A DNA stretch of 64,000 bases from Mixophyes australis (GCA_036250195.1 JAVHZZ010000010.1:107374278-107438277); one strand, 5' to 3'. Shown: positions 1 to 12,330, numbered from the stretch's first letter. A program made the numbers and translations. Notes: a model not told the origin generated them from the sequence alone.

Positions 1-1151
1 ATAGAGAGATTAAGGGTAATGTGCAGCCCAGATTAGACGCACACCCATGTCTCTCCCTTGAAGTGCATCAAGTGGCGGATTCACTGCAGAGGAAATATTT
101 TTCACCGGCAGTGACGGAGTTAAGAACTAGAAACAACGTCTGATGGTACAAGGCTGACAATTACCTCCGCAAAGTGCCCGGTAATGTTTTGCTTTTTAAG
201 TGACATTTCCCAAAAAGATTTTGCAACAATCAATAAAAGTCATCTCACATGGCGACCGGAGAGGTCTACTTCAGACGCCGGCTCGGAGATTCGGAATGTG
301 TTGCAGAGAGAGAGGACTTTAGATCTAAAATTACCTCCGTGGATACGACATGAATTAGTTTAAAACTCAAAGTCATCTGCAGCAATCACCCAGCCGTCAG
401 GAGGAAGAGCTCAGACGATACGGAGACTGTGTGGGGAATATTAAACGCTGACGCCAGGGTATTCTAACACTGGTACAATGACCCACGGGGAGAGGTCTGC
501 ACCCAGAGAGCAGGACTACAATATCGGACTTATATAAAGGGGGGTTTCTGATGAAATGTATTTTATAAGTGGAAAACTAATATTTAACAGGCGCTGTTTA
601 TATATCACAAAGGTGTCCAGGTAACCTCCTATAAATAAAAAGAAAAAAAGAAAGTGATTAAATAGTTCTCACAGATATTGGTCCTTTAATCAATAACAAA
701 CTCAGGAAGCTATAGATTTGTTGGTGGGCCATGGTGTACCAATGGCAGCTTTATACATTTAATAAATTATATTACCACCCCCCACCGCCCAGGGGTGTGG
801 GAAGAGCCTGAATGCTTTCATCATGGGGCTGGGTACTTCTAGGGGGGGGGGGGGGGATCCAATTCCACGCTGCCTGGCCTGGGGTTGGCTGTCATTATGG
901 TAGGGGGACCCCACGCTACATTTTTCCCTGCTATAGTACCCCCACCCGGCTGGCAAAGTCTAGTGCTGGTTATAGTAAACTCAGGGAGACACCATGCATT
1001 TTGTTCCCCCGATTTTGCTAGTACTAAGGGAGAGGGGTCACGCTGTTTATTTTATTAAACATTATGACCATGCGTCAAAATTTTAGATGTTGACATTTTA
1101 AACGTGTAGACGTTATGTTTGTCAACATTATGAATGTAGGCACATCGGACC
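1..1151. other. No gene recognised; unique-looking DNA
   Basis: Open frames here are short and stop-bounded, with no codon pattern or recognisable domain. A run of 15 G lies at 842-856. Nothing else with support is seen. Confidence 0.5.
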
Positions 1152-1765
1152 GGAGTCATTAAGGAACGCATACTGAGCGCATTGTGCTGTGGTTCTCAAC
1201 GGCTCGTAAATCGTCTCTGTGTACTCCCGGAGTCAGCAGGATAGCAGGATTCATGAGGTGTTGACTATGGCTGTAGGTTCACTCTGCTGTACTAGACCAG
1301 ACACTGCAGGATGCGTACAATACATGTGGTGTTGACTATGGCTGTAGGTTCACTCTGCTGTACTAGACCAGACACTGCAGGATGCGTACAATACATGTGG
1401 TGTTGACTATGGCTGTAGGTTCACTCTGCTGTACTAGACCAGACACTGCAGGATGCGTACAATACATGTGGTGTTGACTATGGCTGTAGGTTCACTCTGC
1501 TGTACTAGACCAGACACTGCAGGATGCGTACAATACATGTGGTGTTGACTATGGCTGTAGGTTCACTCTGCTGTACTAGACCAGACACTGCAGGATGCGT
1601 ACAATACATGTGGTGTTGACTATGGCTGTAGGTTCACTCTGCTGTACTAGACCAGACACTGCAGGATATGTACAATACATATGTGGAATATGAAATCTCA
1701 AAGGAACGCACAGGAAAAAAATATTAATCAATTAATGTCACCTGTCAACAATATAGTCATTTATT
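1152..1765 (+). repeat. Dispersed repeat (family G) carrying an internal 71-bp tandem expansion
   Basis: The left end reads GTCATTAAGGAACGCAT and the right end reads GTCACCTGTCAACAATATAG. A second copy at 47,798-48,028 has a matching start (GATTCATTAAG), a matching middle (CACTCTGCT, CACTGCAGGATA) and a matching end (GTCACCTGTTATTAATATAG). The second copy has the middle segment once; here it is repeated six times. No coding capacity is visible and the element class is unknown. Confidence 0.6.
1255..1680. repeat. Minisatellite, 71-bp unit, six copies
   Basis: TTGACTATGGCTGTAGG recurs at 1261, 1332, 1403, 1474, 1545 and 1616, an exact 71-bp period. The first five copies are almost identical. 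The sixth ends in GGATATGTACAATACATATG and runs into the unique end of the host repeat. Near-identity suggests recent expansion or homogenisation. Confidence 0.95.
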
Positions 1766-1784
1766 ATTAGTAGCATATTAGCAT

Positions 1785-1917
1785 CAGTGATGTCACTAGT
1801 TCATAGTAAATGGAAAGGCTGAAGCTATGCCTCGTGCCGCAGTGATGTCACTAGCTCCTAGTAAATGGATAGGCTGAAGCCGTGCCTCATACCTCAGTGA
1901 TGTCACTAGTTCTCAGA
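1785..1917. repeat. Short tandem repeat, 55-bp unit, about 2.4 copies
   Basis: CAGTGATGTCACTAG starts at 1785, 1840 and 1895. The first two copies continue with AGTAAATGGA and AGGCTGAAGC; the third is truncated. Each copy contains TGATGTCA, one base from a cAMP-response element, probably by chance. Confidence 0.85.
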
Positions 1918-4799
1918 GGGATAGCAGTAAGCATTACCATGAATATCGGGTGAGCACACACAGTAGCTATTTACTGTTTTTGTGCAGAGATTGCCGCACT
2001 TTAAAGAGGACACACAGGAGCCGATTTTTATCCATCCATTGAAGACATTATAGTGTTATTTTTATTTTTTGGTGTACCTTTTATTGTAACTATTGTCCTG
2101 TGTAGCCTATAACTGATCCTCACCCTACAAAGTCCAGAATTTGGAAGAGGGATAGATAGGGCCTGCACAGAAACGTATTAACCACTACACCATGCCGGGA
2201 TGAGGCACGATGAATGTATTATATTGTGAAAATAGAATGTCATGTTCCCATCATCACCTTGGCTTGTACTACCGTACGGTCTCTCGCAAACACTCCATAC
2301 GCCCATGCACTTTGGCAAGACTTTGGTGACTGGCAAGTCTAAGGCGTAGGTTAAAATTCCTATGGCCAATTTGAGAAGACTCTGTACATGAAGGAGTTAC
2401 CGCAGGCAATAGCACTGCTATCACCAGCCAGCGTAACACCCACAAGCGGTAAGATCTGTTGGCCTTCAACAATGATACCTTCCCCATGCTCTTCATGAGG
2501 AAGCCTATTCAACAAGCATCGCAGCGATACAGCTACTGCCGCAATACTTGTTCAGTTATCGCCAGCTCAGACTTTATTGTTTGATTAACGCTTTTCAATG
2601 TTCAATCGTTTTTAAATATTTTGGATATATTTTAATGTATTTATTATTAAACTAATGGGAATTGAAAGCCCAAGTCTGTGTTTTCCGTTCCACGGTGCAA
2701 ACGCCAGCAGGTTAGATGGCTTGCGCACATCTCGGTTTACGGTTAGTTGGTCCTTCCTCCGATTCATCATTTGCAGCCGGAGTTTGTTAACTTCTAGATC
2801 TTCCTTGATAAGACATTAACTCTAGAATAAAAAAACATCTACATAAATATACAAAAAAATAATTAATATCTTGCAGAGCAATAGCGCTGTCGTCTCTGCG
2901 AGGGCTGAAAGCACTTCAGTTACCTGCCGACGCCTTTCGCTTATTTTTATCTATTTTTTTTTTTCTCTTCCATCTTTCATACTTAAAAAATGTCATTTGC
3001 ATTTCTGAGCGCCCCGTGGGCTGTAGATGCAGCAGAAATGACAGTATTAATGACTGTTTGGAGAAATGACGAGCAGAACTGAACACTTTTATTTTTATCT
3101 CCAAAAAAACCTTAAAGTGCCCGTTTAGCCACATTCTGCATGTGCGTAAAGCATTTTCCTGGTTGCTGGTAAATGAGATGAAACAAGTTGTTCTTATTTA
3201 AATGCTGTCTCTATGGTAACCGTATCTCTTCTTTCTGGGTGCTCTTAAAACTTCTCTAATCTCCACGTTAACTATATTTTAGGTGTGAAAAATGGGAAGT
3301 GGGGGCTGTACAATTTCTGAGGGAGATAAAACCAAAGTTACAGTGTTTGTCTAATTATTAGATAAGAAAGTAACAGGAAAGGAAAGGAAATAACGTTCAT
3401 TAAAACACAAGTAACCCGACGTGACAGACCGTGCCCCGAGCTTCATCCTGGAGGGAAGATCTGATCTCAGATGAATAAATAATTAGGTTATGGCTCTGAC
3501 TATTACAGAACTTCTTGTTGATTTATCAGCTATTAAATCCCTTTCAAGGAATAAGCATAAGAAGAAGAGATCAGAGGGCGACTAATTTTCCTCTCTCATT
3601 TTCTGTCTGTTTATGGACTTAAATTGTATTCCCAGTAACGTGAACCAAAAATAGAACCATTGCAATGTGATATATTTTTTGCAAATTAAAATGAAAATAT
3701 GAGGGAACCTGATTGGTTCATCTTTATAATTAGACTTAGAGCAATCCAGGGGGGCATTTCCCTTAGATTTGTTTTTTTAGTGTACTGCCGATTAGCAGAA
3801 AGCACAATTCTAAATACAGTAAGGAATGTTCAAGTAAGATGGAAAGAGTCTCATCGCTACCAAAATTATATTATATTTTCACGTACAAACCACGTGGGCA
3901 TGCGTGACCCCAAGCACTGCCGCTACTAAGATTTAGTTCAAGAGCTGACACTCTTGGGAAGTTTTCAGTTAATCTCTGACCAATCCAAAAATGGAATCAC
4001 AAACCAAAATGAATTAGTTACTGTAAACCAAACAGTGCCGCAGTGTTATAAAAAAAAAAAACAAGCCTGACGCGAGAATTGTTTACGAACACAAAGACAG
4101 AACGTTAGTAAATGGAGTTTAATATGCTAAAAAGTCGCAATGCTTATTGGGTAAAAATGGTGCTTACAAATGGACATACAGAAATATAAATGCAACACAA
4201 ATGCCTTAAAATAAAACAGAAATAAAGAGAGAAACCGTCATAGTAAGTGGTGAGTGAACTGTACTTATATTGCTATATTTTGTGCTATATTTTTATTTCT
4301 ATGTGTATGGATAAACTTATAGATGTAAAATTATTTTTTTGCCATTTCATGTTATCTACTGGTAGTGGAATTGAAGACATTACAACCTTACATATCTGCT
4401 CGTACGTGAACTTAGATTCTCATATACATCATACCTGTGCATGCTAATCATTCTGGACAGAACATCGCTTTGTATATTGATCTGTACCACAGCAGTAGAT
4501 TTTATATATTCATACTTATCTTTACCTGTTTGAATTTTTCCACGGTTTGAATAAACAATTTGTAAGCACACTATTCCTTACCAGTCATCTCACATCCTCT
4601 ACAACATGGTTTCTCTCTGTACAACAAGCTTGTCAGACTAACGCGGCCTGATTCCTTAAGCCCTGAACGCTTATATGGGGAAAAAAACTGCATATTTAAC
4701 CAATCATATACAGCCTAACGTACACCCATATACCATTATATATGCACACTGGATATATGGTCATTATAACAGGACCATATACAATATATTGGTACTCCT
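1918..4799. other. No gene recognised; A+T-rich DNA
   Basis: No exon, RNA gene or named repeat could be supported. Two overlapping minus-strand frames at 2,178-2,496 (63 and 75 codons) do not resemble a known family and lack splice-site context. Long A and T runs occur near 2,950 and 4,050. Confidence 0.45.
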
Positions 4800-5060
4800 A
4801 CTGTGCTTCTCAGTTATGTTATATAACCTATTTCCATTGCCCTTGGATACGACACAAAGCCGATCGTTAGAGACATTTGTATCCAATGCAGAGAGCACAG
4901 AAGATCTGCATCAAACTGCAACAACAAACCATTCTATCTGATGATATAATTTCATGGCTAAAGAGCACCGAAAGAGACAGCAATGTATTTTGCAAAAGTT
5001 GCAGGAGAGCATTCACAGGCCAATAAATGTAAAGTTATCTGAAGGTGGACATCCCATCCA
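4800..5060 (+). repeat. Dispersed repeat family F, copy 1
   Basis: Shares ordered blocks with 12,044-12,330 and 60,440-60,665: TTTCCATTGCCCTTGGATAC, GTATCCAATGCAGAGAGCAC, AGCAATGTATTTTGC and a final GTTATCTGAAGGTGG. The copies are diverged, indicating age. Class and termini are unknown. Confidence 0.55.
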
Positions 5061-6402
5061 ATACCCTGCACTATCTCCCAGCCCCGGGGCTATGTGTGAC
5101 GGACATTTACTATAAGACTTTACTGTCCGTTCAGAAGTGAGAGAGCTCATTCCTGTCCATATGTTCTCATTAGCAGCAAGTTACAAGTTTAATTTTCTGA
5201 AACACTTAGAATTCATCCTCCGCCATCTGTTCCGTCATGTAATTACAAATGCAAGACGGCATCAATTGCCTCTGAATCATAAAATGTAAGATATAAGTCA
5301 TCAGAATGCAATGCATATAATCTGTTTAAATCTAAGCGCATCTGTTCCAAGTATGTTTCAGTAATATTACACACAGCCCAATGAGAGAACGAGTGGTACT
5401 GTTACACCGTGTATCAAACAAATAACTACCTCTATAAGGGGCAGGTACTGGGGCAACGCACATTGGTAGATAAGAAATTAATAAATCAATAACTAAACAA
5501 CATTTCAAAAGAAAATAGCAAAGTGCAAGTGTATCATATTCACGTTTAGTATATGGTGAGATCTTTGTGTGATGCAAGCACCGTGTCACCTGTGTACAGC
5601 GGAGGCAGACATTATTCCTGCAGAGTGGGACCATGCACATATCAGATTAGTAAAATGTGATAAAGGCGTGTTTTTGGCATGATTGAGGTGAGCGCAGCTC
5701 AGGAAGAAGGAGTGCACTTTTATGTGGACCATTGTGGTGATAAACCAAGGCACTGTGTATCTAGTGTGCTTTGTAAAGGAGGTTCGCTGCATTTCTGCTC
5801 TGCAAAGCAAGTCTGCAAGCTGTCAGTCACTCTGAAAAAGTACAAGCTCCTCCCTCATTACATCCTGCAGATTCGTGAGTGGGAATTCTCCAGTTATTTC
5901 ATGCACATCATTCAGCTCAGTAATACAGTCTATTATATAGATTAATGTCACATAGAGGACTTACATGCTTTTTAAATTCTACTTTTAGATAGTCAGGTAC
6001 AGGGAAAACACAAGCGTCTGGCCTGAAAACACACAGCAGTGTATAAATGGTTGGCGGTGGGTACTTATGTCGCCATGTATGGCCCCGCTGTGTAAAAAGC
6101 ATATATATATATATATTTATTAAGCCCCAAAATTGTAGCCACTGTTTATATCTATGCTCCTCACACTCAGTTACATGTGCGTAAGTTTAGGAACTGGGAC
6201 ATATAACTGATACAAACCAAAACAAACACTAATTTTTCTAGTTCAGTTAGAGAATGAGAGCAGATTTAGGATTGGTTGCTCTGGGTTACAGCCCCTTGTT
6301 CCACTAGTGATGTCAGCATAACAATACTTTATATGAACCACTATTTATAACACATGAATGGAGAAACTCACTGTTTTGTTGTCAGCCTCTTGGAGTTGCT
6401 TA
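5061..6402. other. Mostly unassigned; contains one diverged repeat
   Basis: Only 5,680-5,870 is related to something else in the window. Its block around GCAAGTCTGCAAGCTGTCAG, followed by TCACTCTG, matches 43,269-43,420 (AGCAAGTCCGCCAGGCTGCC, then AGTCACTCTG). A short AT run sits near 6,103-6,116. No coding exon is supported. Confidence 0.4.
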
Positions 6403-6500
6403 AGGTTACACGGTATTATACAGGACAAAGGCACGGCATTACTGCAGCTCCAGGTAACAAGGTATTATACAGGACAAAGGTGCAGCATTACTGGTGTTCC
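6403..6500. repeat. Tandem duplication, 49-bp unit, two copies
   Basis: GGTTACACGGTATTATACAG at 6403 is repeated as GGTAACAAGGTATTATACAG at 6452. In both, ACAAAGG and GCATTACTG follow at the same spacing. A third partial start (AGGTAAG) follows. Confidence 0.8.
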
Positions 6501-6926
6501 AGGTAAGTTATGTTCTTCATGCCGTGTCCAGTTTGTGAGGCTGAGACCTCTCCAGGCTCAGAAGTCAGCCGATTCCACATTGTGCCGTCTGGTCACACAG
6601 CAGTTATGGGCTCTATACCAGCGTGCAGGTATGTTGGTGCTGGGCAGGTAAGTGATGAAAGTAAAATAAAAACAAAGGAGCTGTTGGGAGCAGGAGGTAA
6701 TATCCTGGAAATACAGAGACCTACAAACCATTAACTGAAGACATAACTTAATCCTCTTAGTCTCATTATCACCCAGGTGTATTCTCAGCTGTCACCTGTC
6801 AGCAGCAGACTCTGATTAGTATAATTATTCCAGGACAATTCAGCCCCAATATCCCTCTCTTCAGTCACGGTTATCTCACCACACATGTACACGTGATACA
6901 TTGATTCTTGTAACAATTCCATACCA
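6501..6926. other. No feature recognised
   Basis: Open frames at 6,358-6,734 overlap the tandem duplication and show no domain. Confidence 0.4.
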
Positions 6927-7266
6927 TGGCAGCATAGTGGCTAAGGTGTTAGCACTTCTGCCTCACAGCACTGGGGTTATGAGTTCAATTCCCGACCATG
7001 GTCTTATCTGTGTGGAGTTTGTATGTTCTCCCTGTGTTTGCGTTGGTTTTCTCCGGGTGCTCCAGTTTCCTCCCACACTCCAAAAATATACTAGTAGGTT
7101 AATTGCCTGCTATCAAAAAGTTGATCCTAGTCTCTCTCTGTCTGTGTGTATGTTAGAGAATTCAGACAGTAAGCTCCAATGGGGCAGGGACTGATGTGAA
7201 TGAGTTCTCTGTACAGCGCTGCGGAATCAGTGGCGCTATATAAATAAATGGTGATGATGATGATGT
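6927..7266 (+). mobile_element. tRNA-derived SINE, near full length (copy 1)
   Basis: The tRNA-like head has a box-A-like TGGCTAAGGTGTTAGC at 6938 and a box-B-like GTTCAATTC at 6983, the internal RNA polymerase III promoter layout of tRNA-derived SINEs. The body contains TGTGTGGAGTTTGTATGTTC and GGGGCAGGGACTGATGTGAA. The 3' end is GCGCTATATAAATAAATG followed by GATGATGATGATG. Three more copies lie at 11,406, 24,844 and 27,995. No clear target-site duplication was found. Confidence 0.85.
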
Positions 7267-7289
7267 TGCACTCACAGCCTCACCTAGGG

Positions 7290-7456
7290 GACAGATTTAT
7301 CAGCCACAGGAAAAGTGGAGATGTTGCCCAGAGCAACCAATCAGATTCTAGTTATCATTTACCTACTATATTCTAGAAAATGATAGCTAGAATCTGATTG
7401 GTTGGTAGAGGCAACACCTCCCCTTTTCCTGTGTAGAAGGTTTGATGAATCTACGC
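7290..7456. mobile_element. Palindromic MITE, 'AACCAATCAGATTCTAG' family, copy 1
   Basis: The left arm contains AGCAACCAATCAGATTCTAG and the right arm its complement, CTAGAATCTGATTGGTTG. The ends are ATTTATCAGCC and GGTTTGATGAATCTACGC. Related copies are at 12,405, 56,150 and 59,300. The element is ~165 bp, non-coding, and could fold into one long hairpin. The transposase superfamily is not identified. Confidence 0.8.
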
Positions 7457-8509
7457 CTCCTAAGCTGTAAAGATGAACGTTATAATTGAAGATAAATCTG
7501 GGCCATTATTGTACACAGTTACTGCGGCTTGAACAGCCGGTGAATAGAGATTACGGTCAGTACATAATGGTCACATACCGGATGCTTAATGGACGGTGAA
7601 CACTGCCAGTAGATTATCTCTATTTACCAGCTGCGATTCCACAGTAGCCCCTCTCACAGCATGTAGCTATATAATAAACACATGAAACCTTAGGGCAGCA
7701 GGAACAGAACAGACCAACGTGCCCCACGTTTATAAAAACTGCACTTTGCGCTGGTTCCATGCCAGGTCTGTATCGGACAAGCGCCAGTTTTCAGTTTGTC
7801 GCTTACCTATTGTAAATGTCGTGCTGATCACTCACGCCCAGAGGGCGCAGGTAATAACGTTTTATGCGCACCGTGCTTGCTAGGGACGGCTCTGCACTGA
7901 GTGCCATAATTGCAAATTGTTTTATTCCCTAAATGCTTTTAGAAATTTCCCCCAGAGCTGTTTCCTACAGAGAGAGAGCAAAGAACATTGCACAATAATT
8001 GAGCTGCTCGTGTTTTTGTAAAAGGGTGATTGTAAGCAAGCAGGTAACATAAGAGGAGAGGAAACTTTACTGCTGAATAGAAGTGGATGCATTTAAGGAA
8101 ACGGTGGTGTTGCCATAGGAACCCGTCAGATGTTTGTTTCATATTCTGAACTGTACTATAAAAATGACAGCGGAGGGCAGTGACCACACCCCTTTCATTA
8201 AATAAACCTTTTTTTTCAAAAATACTGCATAGTTTAACCATTTATGGCTTGAAATTAATTCATTTTTGCACAGCTGCAAAATTATTTGTAACCTGGCTCC
8301 ACCCAACACCTCAGAAACATTATGCACGCCACAAATGCCGCTAAATACCAGCAAACCCCTGCTTTATTGCAGGAAAACTTGGTGCACCAGTGCACAACGC
8401 CGCTGGAGAGAATTGTGCCGTGCGCCCCAAAAGTTTTGCTTATCATAAATGACCTCTAGTGTCTAGCTGGTTGCCATGAGCAACACCACAGGTTTGTTAT
8501 TCACACATG
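7457..8509. other. No gene recognised
   Basis: Open frames at 7,939-8,448 on both strands overlap each other and resemble nothing known. A T run lies near 8,207. Confidence 0.4.
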
Positions 8510-8725
8510 CTGATCCTCCAACATCACACCTCCGAACATGTCAGCCGTGGATTGCGTGGAAGAGGGCATGGCCACGCCCCCTGAAGGCTGCCTAGCGCAA
8601 TAAAGCACCAGTCTGCCTATTAGATATCACCATTCCCCCAACAATCCCACCCAGGGAACAAACAGGTCTCCTGGCGGGACGGCGGAACAGAGCCCGAAAA
8701 TTGAGACTGTCCAGTTGCAACATGA
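8510..8725 (-). repeat. Dispersed repeat family I, probable copy
   Basis: The complement reads GGGCTCTGTTCCGCCGTCCC, then GGGGGCGTGGCCATGCC, and ends GTTCGGAGGTGTG. A diverged plus-strand relative at 41,855-42,055 keeps the order GAGGGCTCTGTC, TTGTTCCGCAG, CCACGCCC, GTTGGGAGATATCC. The GTTGGGAGGTATG end also occurs in the family J copies. Confidence 0.4.
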
Positions 8726-8989
8726 CCCCTTCCACCAGATACAAAATACTTTCCTCTCGAATTTACTTTAATTTACTATAGTGGCTACCTGAATTAATGC
8801 ATTGATGAGTAAAAGTCCCTAACTCTTCTATTAATTAACTCAGCTCTGGTAGCTGCAATAGCAAATGATCTGGGAATCTCAGGAGTGGAGCATTTTATAG
8901 TGAGTGAAAAGGGTCTTTGTGATGGGATGGGCTTACTCTGCTGCTCCAATCAACCACTTTTATGGGGATTTTGCTGGTTGTCAGCAACA
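8726..8989. other. No feature recognised
   Basis: Plain A+T-rich sequence without repeats or an exon signature. Confidence 0.4.
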
Positions 8990-9420
8990 GGTCATCACTG
9001 ACTGCTCCTACTGGCTGACCCAGACCCCGGCTTTGTTTGACCTTTCTCCTGTTTACTCCCTTGTATTATTGTGGATAAACTGATTTCGGACCCCTGGCTT
9101 GCCTGACCCTGCTTAGCCTGATTCTCCCGTGGGTATTCTGGTGCCTCCTGTCATCTGCTAAACCTGGTACCCTGAATCTGCACTTTACCGTTTGTGCCTG
9201 ACGTCCAGTGTCTCCTTGTGCCAGTATCTCCTTGTACTTGCCCTTCACCTGTATACCTGGTCTCTGTCTTTCCTGCTGCAGTTTCCCAGCTGTGCCTGAT
9301 ACCTGCTCTTTCTATGGACTATACATACTGCACCTATTTATTATCTCTGTGATCCGTGTTTATAATAAAGACATTCTGTATCACTACCACAACTCTCCGC
9401 AGTATTCCTACTGGGAATCC
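8990..9420 (+). mobile_element. LTR-like C/T-rich segment with polyadenylation signal
   Basis: A long run of CCTG/CCTGACC-type phrases (for example GGCTTGCCTGACCCTGC) leads to AATAAA at 9364-9369. This composition resembles the transcribed R/U5 part of anuran LTRs and the segments at 12,660-13,010 and 13,840-14,080. Termini and duplications were not found, so it may equally be an old non-LTR tail. Confidence 0.35.
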
Positions 9421-9631
9421 TGATTATGATAACCATACCATTAACCCAATACAAAACATCTCTATTAAATCACTTAATTGCGCAGCAACGGCTGTGATCC
9501 CGGTCCATGGAAGATCTCCTTCCCCTCCAAAAGAATGGTTTGCAAGGTTGGAATTTTAGAGGAGCATGGATGATCTCTGCTTACAAATTTAAAGCTTACT
9601 GAGTTATTTGGGATAGATAGTTGGTATTCAC

Positions 9632-9800
9632 TAGAGATGCTCAGGCTCAGTTTTTCCAAAAATCGAACCCCCCGGACATCGCCAATCCAAGTACCGAGCC
9701 AAGCCAGCTGGGAACTTTACCACTTCCTCGGATCTGAATCGTAGCAAAACGTCATTGTTGCGTTGTCGGATCTCACGGATTTTGGATTCCATAAGTACCT
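9632..9800 (+). repeat. Dispersed 'TAGAGATG' repeat, copy 1
   Basis: Starts CTAGAGATGCTCAGGCTC and ends CGGATCTCACGGATTTTGG, then ATTCCATAAG. It is a diverged relative of 52,808-52,962, which starts TTAGAGATGAGCGGGCTCGG and ends GAATCTCGCGAGACTTGGAT, then CGCATAAAT. Confidence 0.5.
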
Positions 9801-11229
9801 CCCTCTCCAGCAGAAACATAGACCTCTAACACTCACTGCCCCCCCACCCTCCTTCCTTCTTGCTGTTTTTTTGTGTGTCTCTCCTTTTGCTGAATTTATT
9901 TGTTATGAGATCATTGTTTCAATTCTGGTTACATTGAGTTGAGTTCAGGGTTCTCCTTTATTGATAGCAGCGAACTGCAACATAATCTCATGACTCTAGT
10001 TACAATGTATCATTTATAAGCGGTTTTTAAACAGAATGTTTTATGTTTGTATTATGCTACTGCTCAATAACTTTCATTGTTTTTCTATATATTGATATTG
10101 TATTGCATTGTTTTCTATCAACCTTATAAAAAAAAGTATCAAAAAAATAAGTCATTTTTTTATGTTCCGTTAAAATGTTGATATTATGAGCTATTTACCT
10201 AAATAAATGTATCACAATAATGATCCCCTCTCCCTTTCACCACCACAATAACAAAAATGCTGCTTCAGGCTTGTTGGGGAACTAACACCCCACTATTTTT
10301 AGCAGCGCTGTCCTGCAGTTCCTGGAACAACAGATATACAGCCGTCTGCGCAGCGGTCTATGAGGCAAGGATTGACTAAATCTGGTTACTTCAAATTAAA
10401 GATTTTTCAGTTGGAATTGTATAAAAATGATTCATTAATACAACATGTCACAACAGGTTTCATTTTATGTGGCGGAAAATTGATTATCTTTTCCACTTTA
10501 AATGCCAAGGTATCAATTTGATAAAAAGCAATAAACTCCAAATCAAATATTAAAGACTTTTTTTCCCCCCTCTAGATTAATTTATCCGTGCGATCTCTCT
10601 GCAAATAAAATCACGTAAATGAAATTGTAACATCCATCGGTCTTCTGTGTCCTGTCCCATCTATGGCAACCAGAAAAATAACCCGTGGTTAGCTTATTAA
10701 AAATACATTTTCCTTAGGCTTTCGGCAACATTTTTTCTGTTTAGCTCAGACGCTGGTATCAGACAGCAAGTTGTCTGATAATAATGTGTCTGACTGTGGT
10801 ACAACTGAGAAGAGAGAACAGTTTGTAACACAGGGAAACTGTGTCCAGGTTCAGACTGCAAACTTTTCACTTTAAAATCTAAATTGATAGTGACGGAAAA
10901 TGGAATTGAAGAGATCTCAACTAGAGGACAGACTGTGCTACTCAATTTATCACTCCAAAGGGCACGAGAGATGAATTAAATGGTCGTTTAAGAGATGAGA
11001 TTGTGCGGCTGACTTATTCCCCCAACAAGTTGTAATCAGTCTGTACCATGGACAGCCCCACACAGCAGTACAAGGCCAGGATAGCGTCTCTAATACAGTA
11101 TATACAGGGATATTGGAGATATGCGAAAAATGTAACATTAATTTGTTTTTAATGGATTTTCCACCTACCGGTGACTTTAAGTTGCTGTTTTGTATTATGC
11201 CTCCTGCAACATTTATAAAACACCTGAGG
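9801..11229. other. No gene recognised; A+T-rich
   Basis: Long A/T runs near 10,130-10,165 and 10,555-10,570. Minus-strand open frames (10,697-10,945; 10,950-11,348) show no domain. Confidence 0.4.
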
Positions 11230-11357
11230 AGTTGGGCTGGGTGTAAAAATAGTGTATTTGAACATATACGCTCAGTCGACCAGCGCTGCGCCTGACGCGT
11301 ACGCGCCAAATGTCCGTCAGGCGTACACTCTCCAACATACAAATACACCCAACCAGG
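11230..11357. repeat. Foldback element with 9-bp central stem
   Basis: CGCCTGACG (11289-11297) is followed after 17 bases by its complement CGTCAGGCG (11315-11323). The outer flanks are also partly complementary (GGGCTGGGTGTA against TACACCCAACC). Probably a small palindromic MITE. Confidence 0.5.
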
Positions 11358-11405
11358 TCATAGCAGGAGAACAGTTTGTTAACAGAAAACACATTCGCTA
11401 ATTTA

Positions 11406-11700
11406 TCATCATCATCATCATCACCATTTATTCATATAGCGCCACTAATTCTGCAGAGCTGTACAGTCCCTGCCCCGTTGGGGCTTACAGTCTAAATTCC
11501 CTAACACACACACACTGACAGACTAGGGTCAATTTGATAGCAGCCAATTAACCTACCAGTATGTTTTTGGAGTGTTGGAGCAAACAGGAGCACCTGGAGG
11601 AAACCCATGCAAACACGGGGAGAACATACAAACTCCACACAGATAAGGCCATGGTCGGGAATTGAACTCATGACCCCAATGCTGTGAGGCAGAAGTACTA
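11406..11700 (-). mobile_element. tRNA-derived SINE, 5'-truncated (copy 2)
   Basis: On the minus strand it runs from the box-B region (complement of GGAATTGAACTCATGACC) through the conserved body to the GATGATGATG tail at 11406. The box-A end is missing after GCAGAAGTACTA, consistent with 5' truncation during target-primed reverse transcription. Confidence 0.85.
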
Positions 11701-12043
11701 ATAATTTATATTATATGACAGATATAGTATTATTCTTGCATACGAACGATAGCAGCAAAAATATTATTTTTCAAGGAAGAACATTAAATTCTATAATATA
11801 TGCACAATCAATGCAGAGAGCACCTGTCGGCTTCAGAGAGGACTATGCAGATGCGTCATCAGTATCAGCACGTATTTGCACATGCCCTCTTGCAGGTTCA
11901 AACGATACACTCACTGACGGGCATATACTGATCCCCCCACTGGTCTGTCTCTGCTGCATTTACATGACCATCTCCAAAAGTCACTGCAGCGTTAATCTTC
12001 ACTCTACGCAAGCTGGCGTACATCCAGCTCAGCATCAGGTCCA
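11701..12043. other. Unassigned; plus-strand open frame without recognisable product
   Basis: A 110-codon frame (11,715-12,047) shows no domain or signal peptide. It may belong to the same element as the family F copy immediately downstream. Confidence 0.35.
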
Positions 12044-12330
12044 ATGAATTTTCTTCCTGGCTTCTGTCTGTGCTTTTTAGTCATGTCTTTATATCACCAG
12101 CTGTCATTTCCATTACCCTGTGAATCACCACACAGCTGCTCTGTAGATACAATTGTATCTAATGCAGAAGACAATAAAGATGAACAACACTGCGTGATGG
12201 TAGAATTACATAGAAGAGACGTTTTGAAGGACGCCAGAAATAGAGTGCAATGTATTTAGTAAACATTTCATGAGGGTATTTACGAGTAACCAGTAAAGTC
12301 ACGTGAAGGTAAAACCTCCTTAAATAGCTG
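12044..12330 (+). repeat. Dispersed repeat family F, copy 2
   Basis: Matches copy 1 in order: TTTCCATTACCCTG, GTATCTAATGCAGAAGACA, GCAATGTATTTAGTAAACA, AAAGTCACGTGAAGGT. A 71-codon frame spans it and partly shares a reading phase with copy 1, but copy 3 has a stop in that phase. Confidence 0.55.

Noticed and set aside
1255..1680. CRISPR-like array
   Set aside because: Direct 71-base repeats with no spacers, in a eukaryotic context.
2178..2496. Minus-strand coding fragment
   Set aside because: Two overlapping frames, no recognisable domain, no second copy in the window to support an element.
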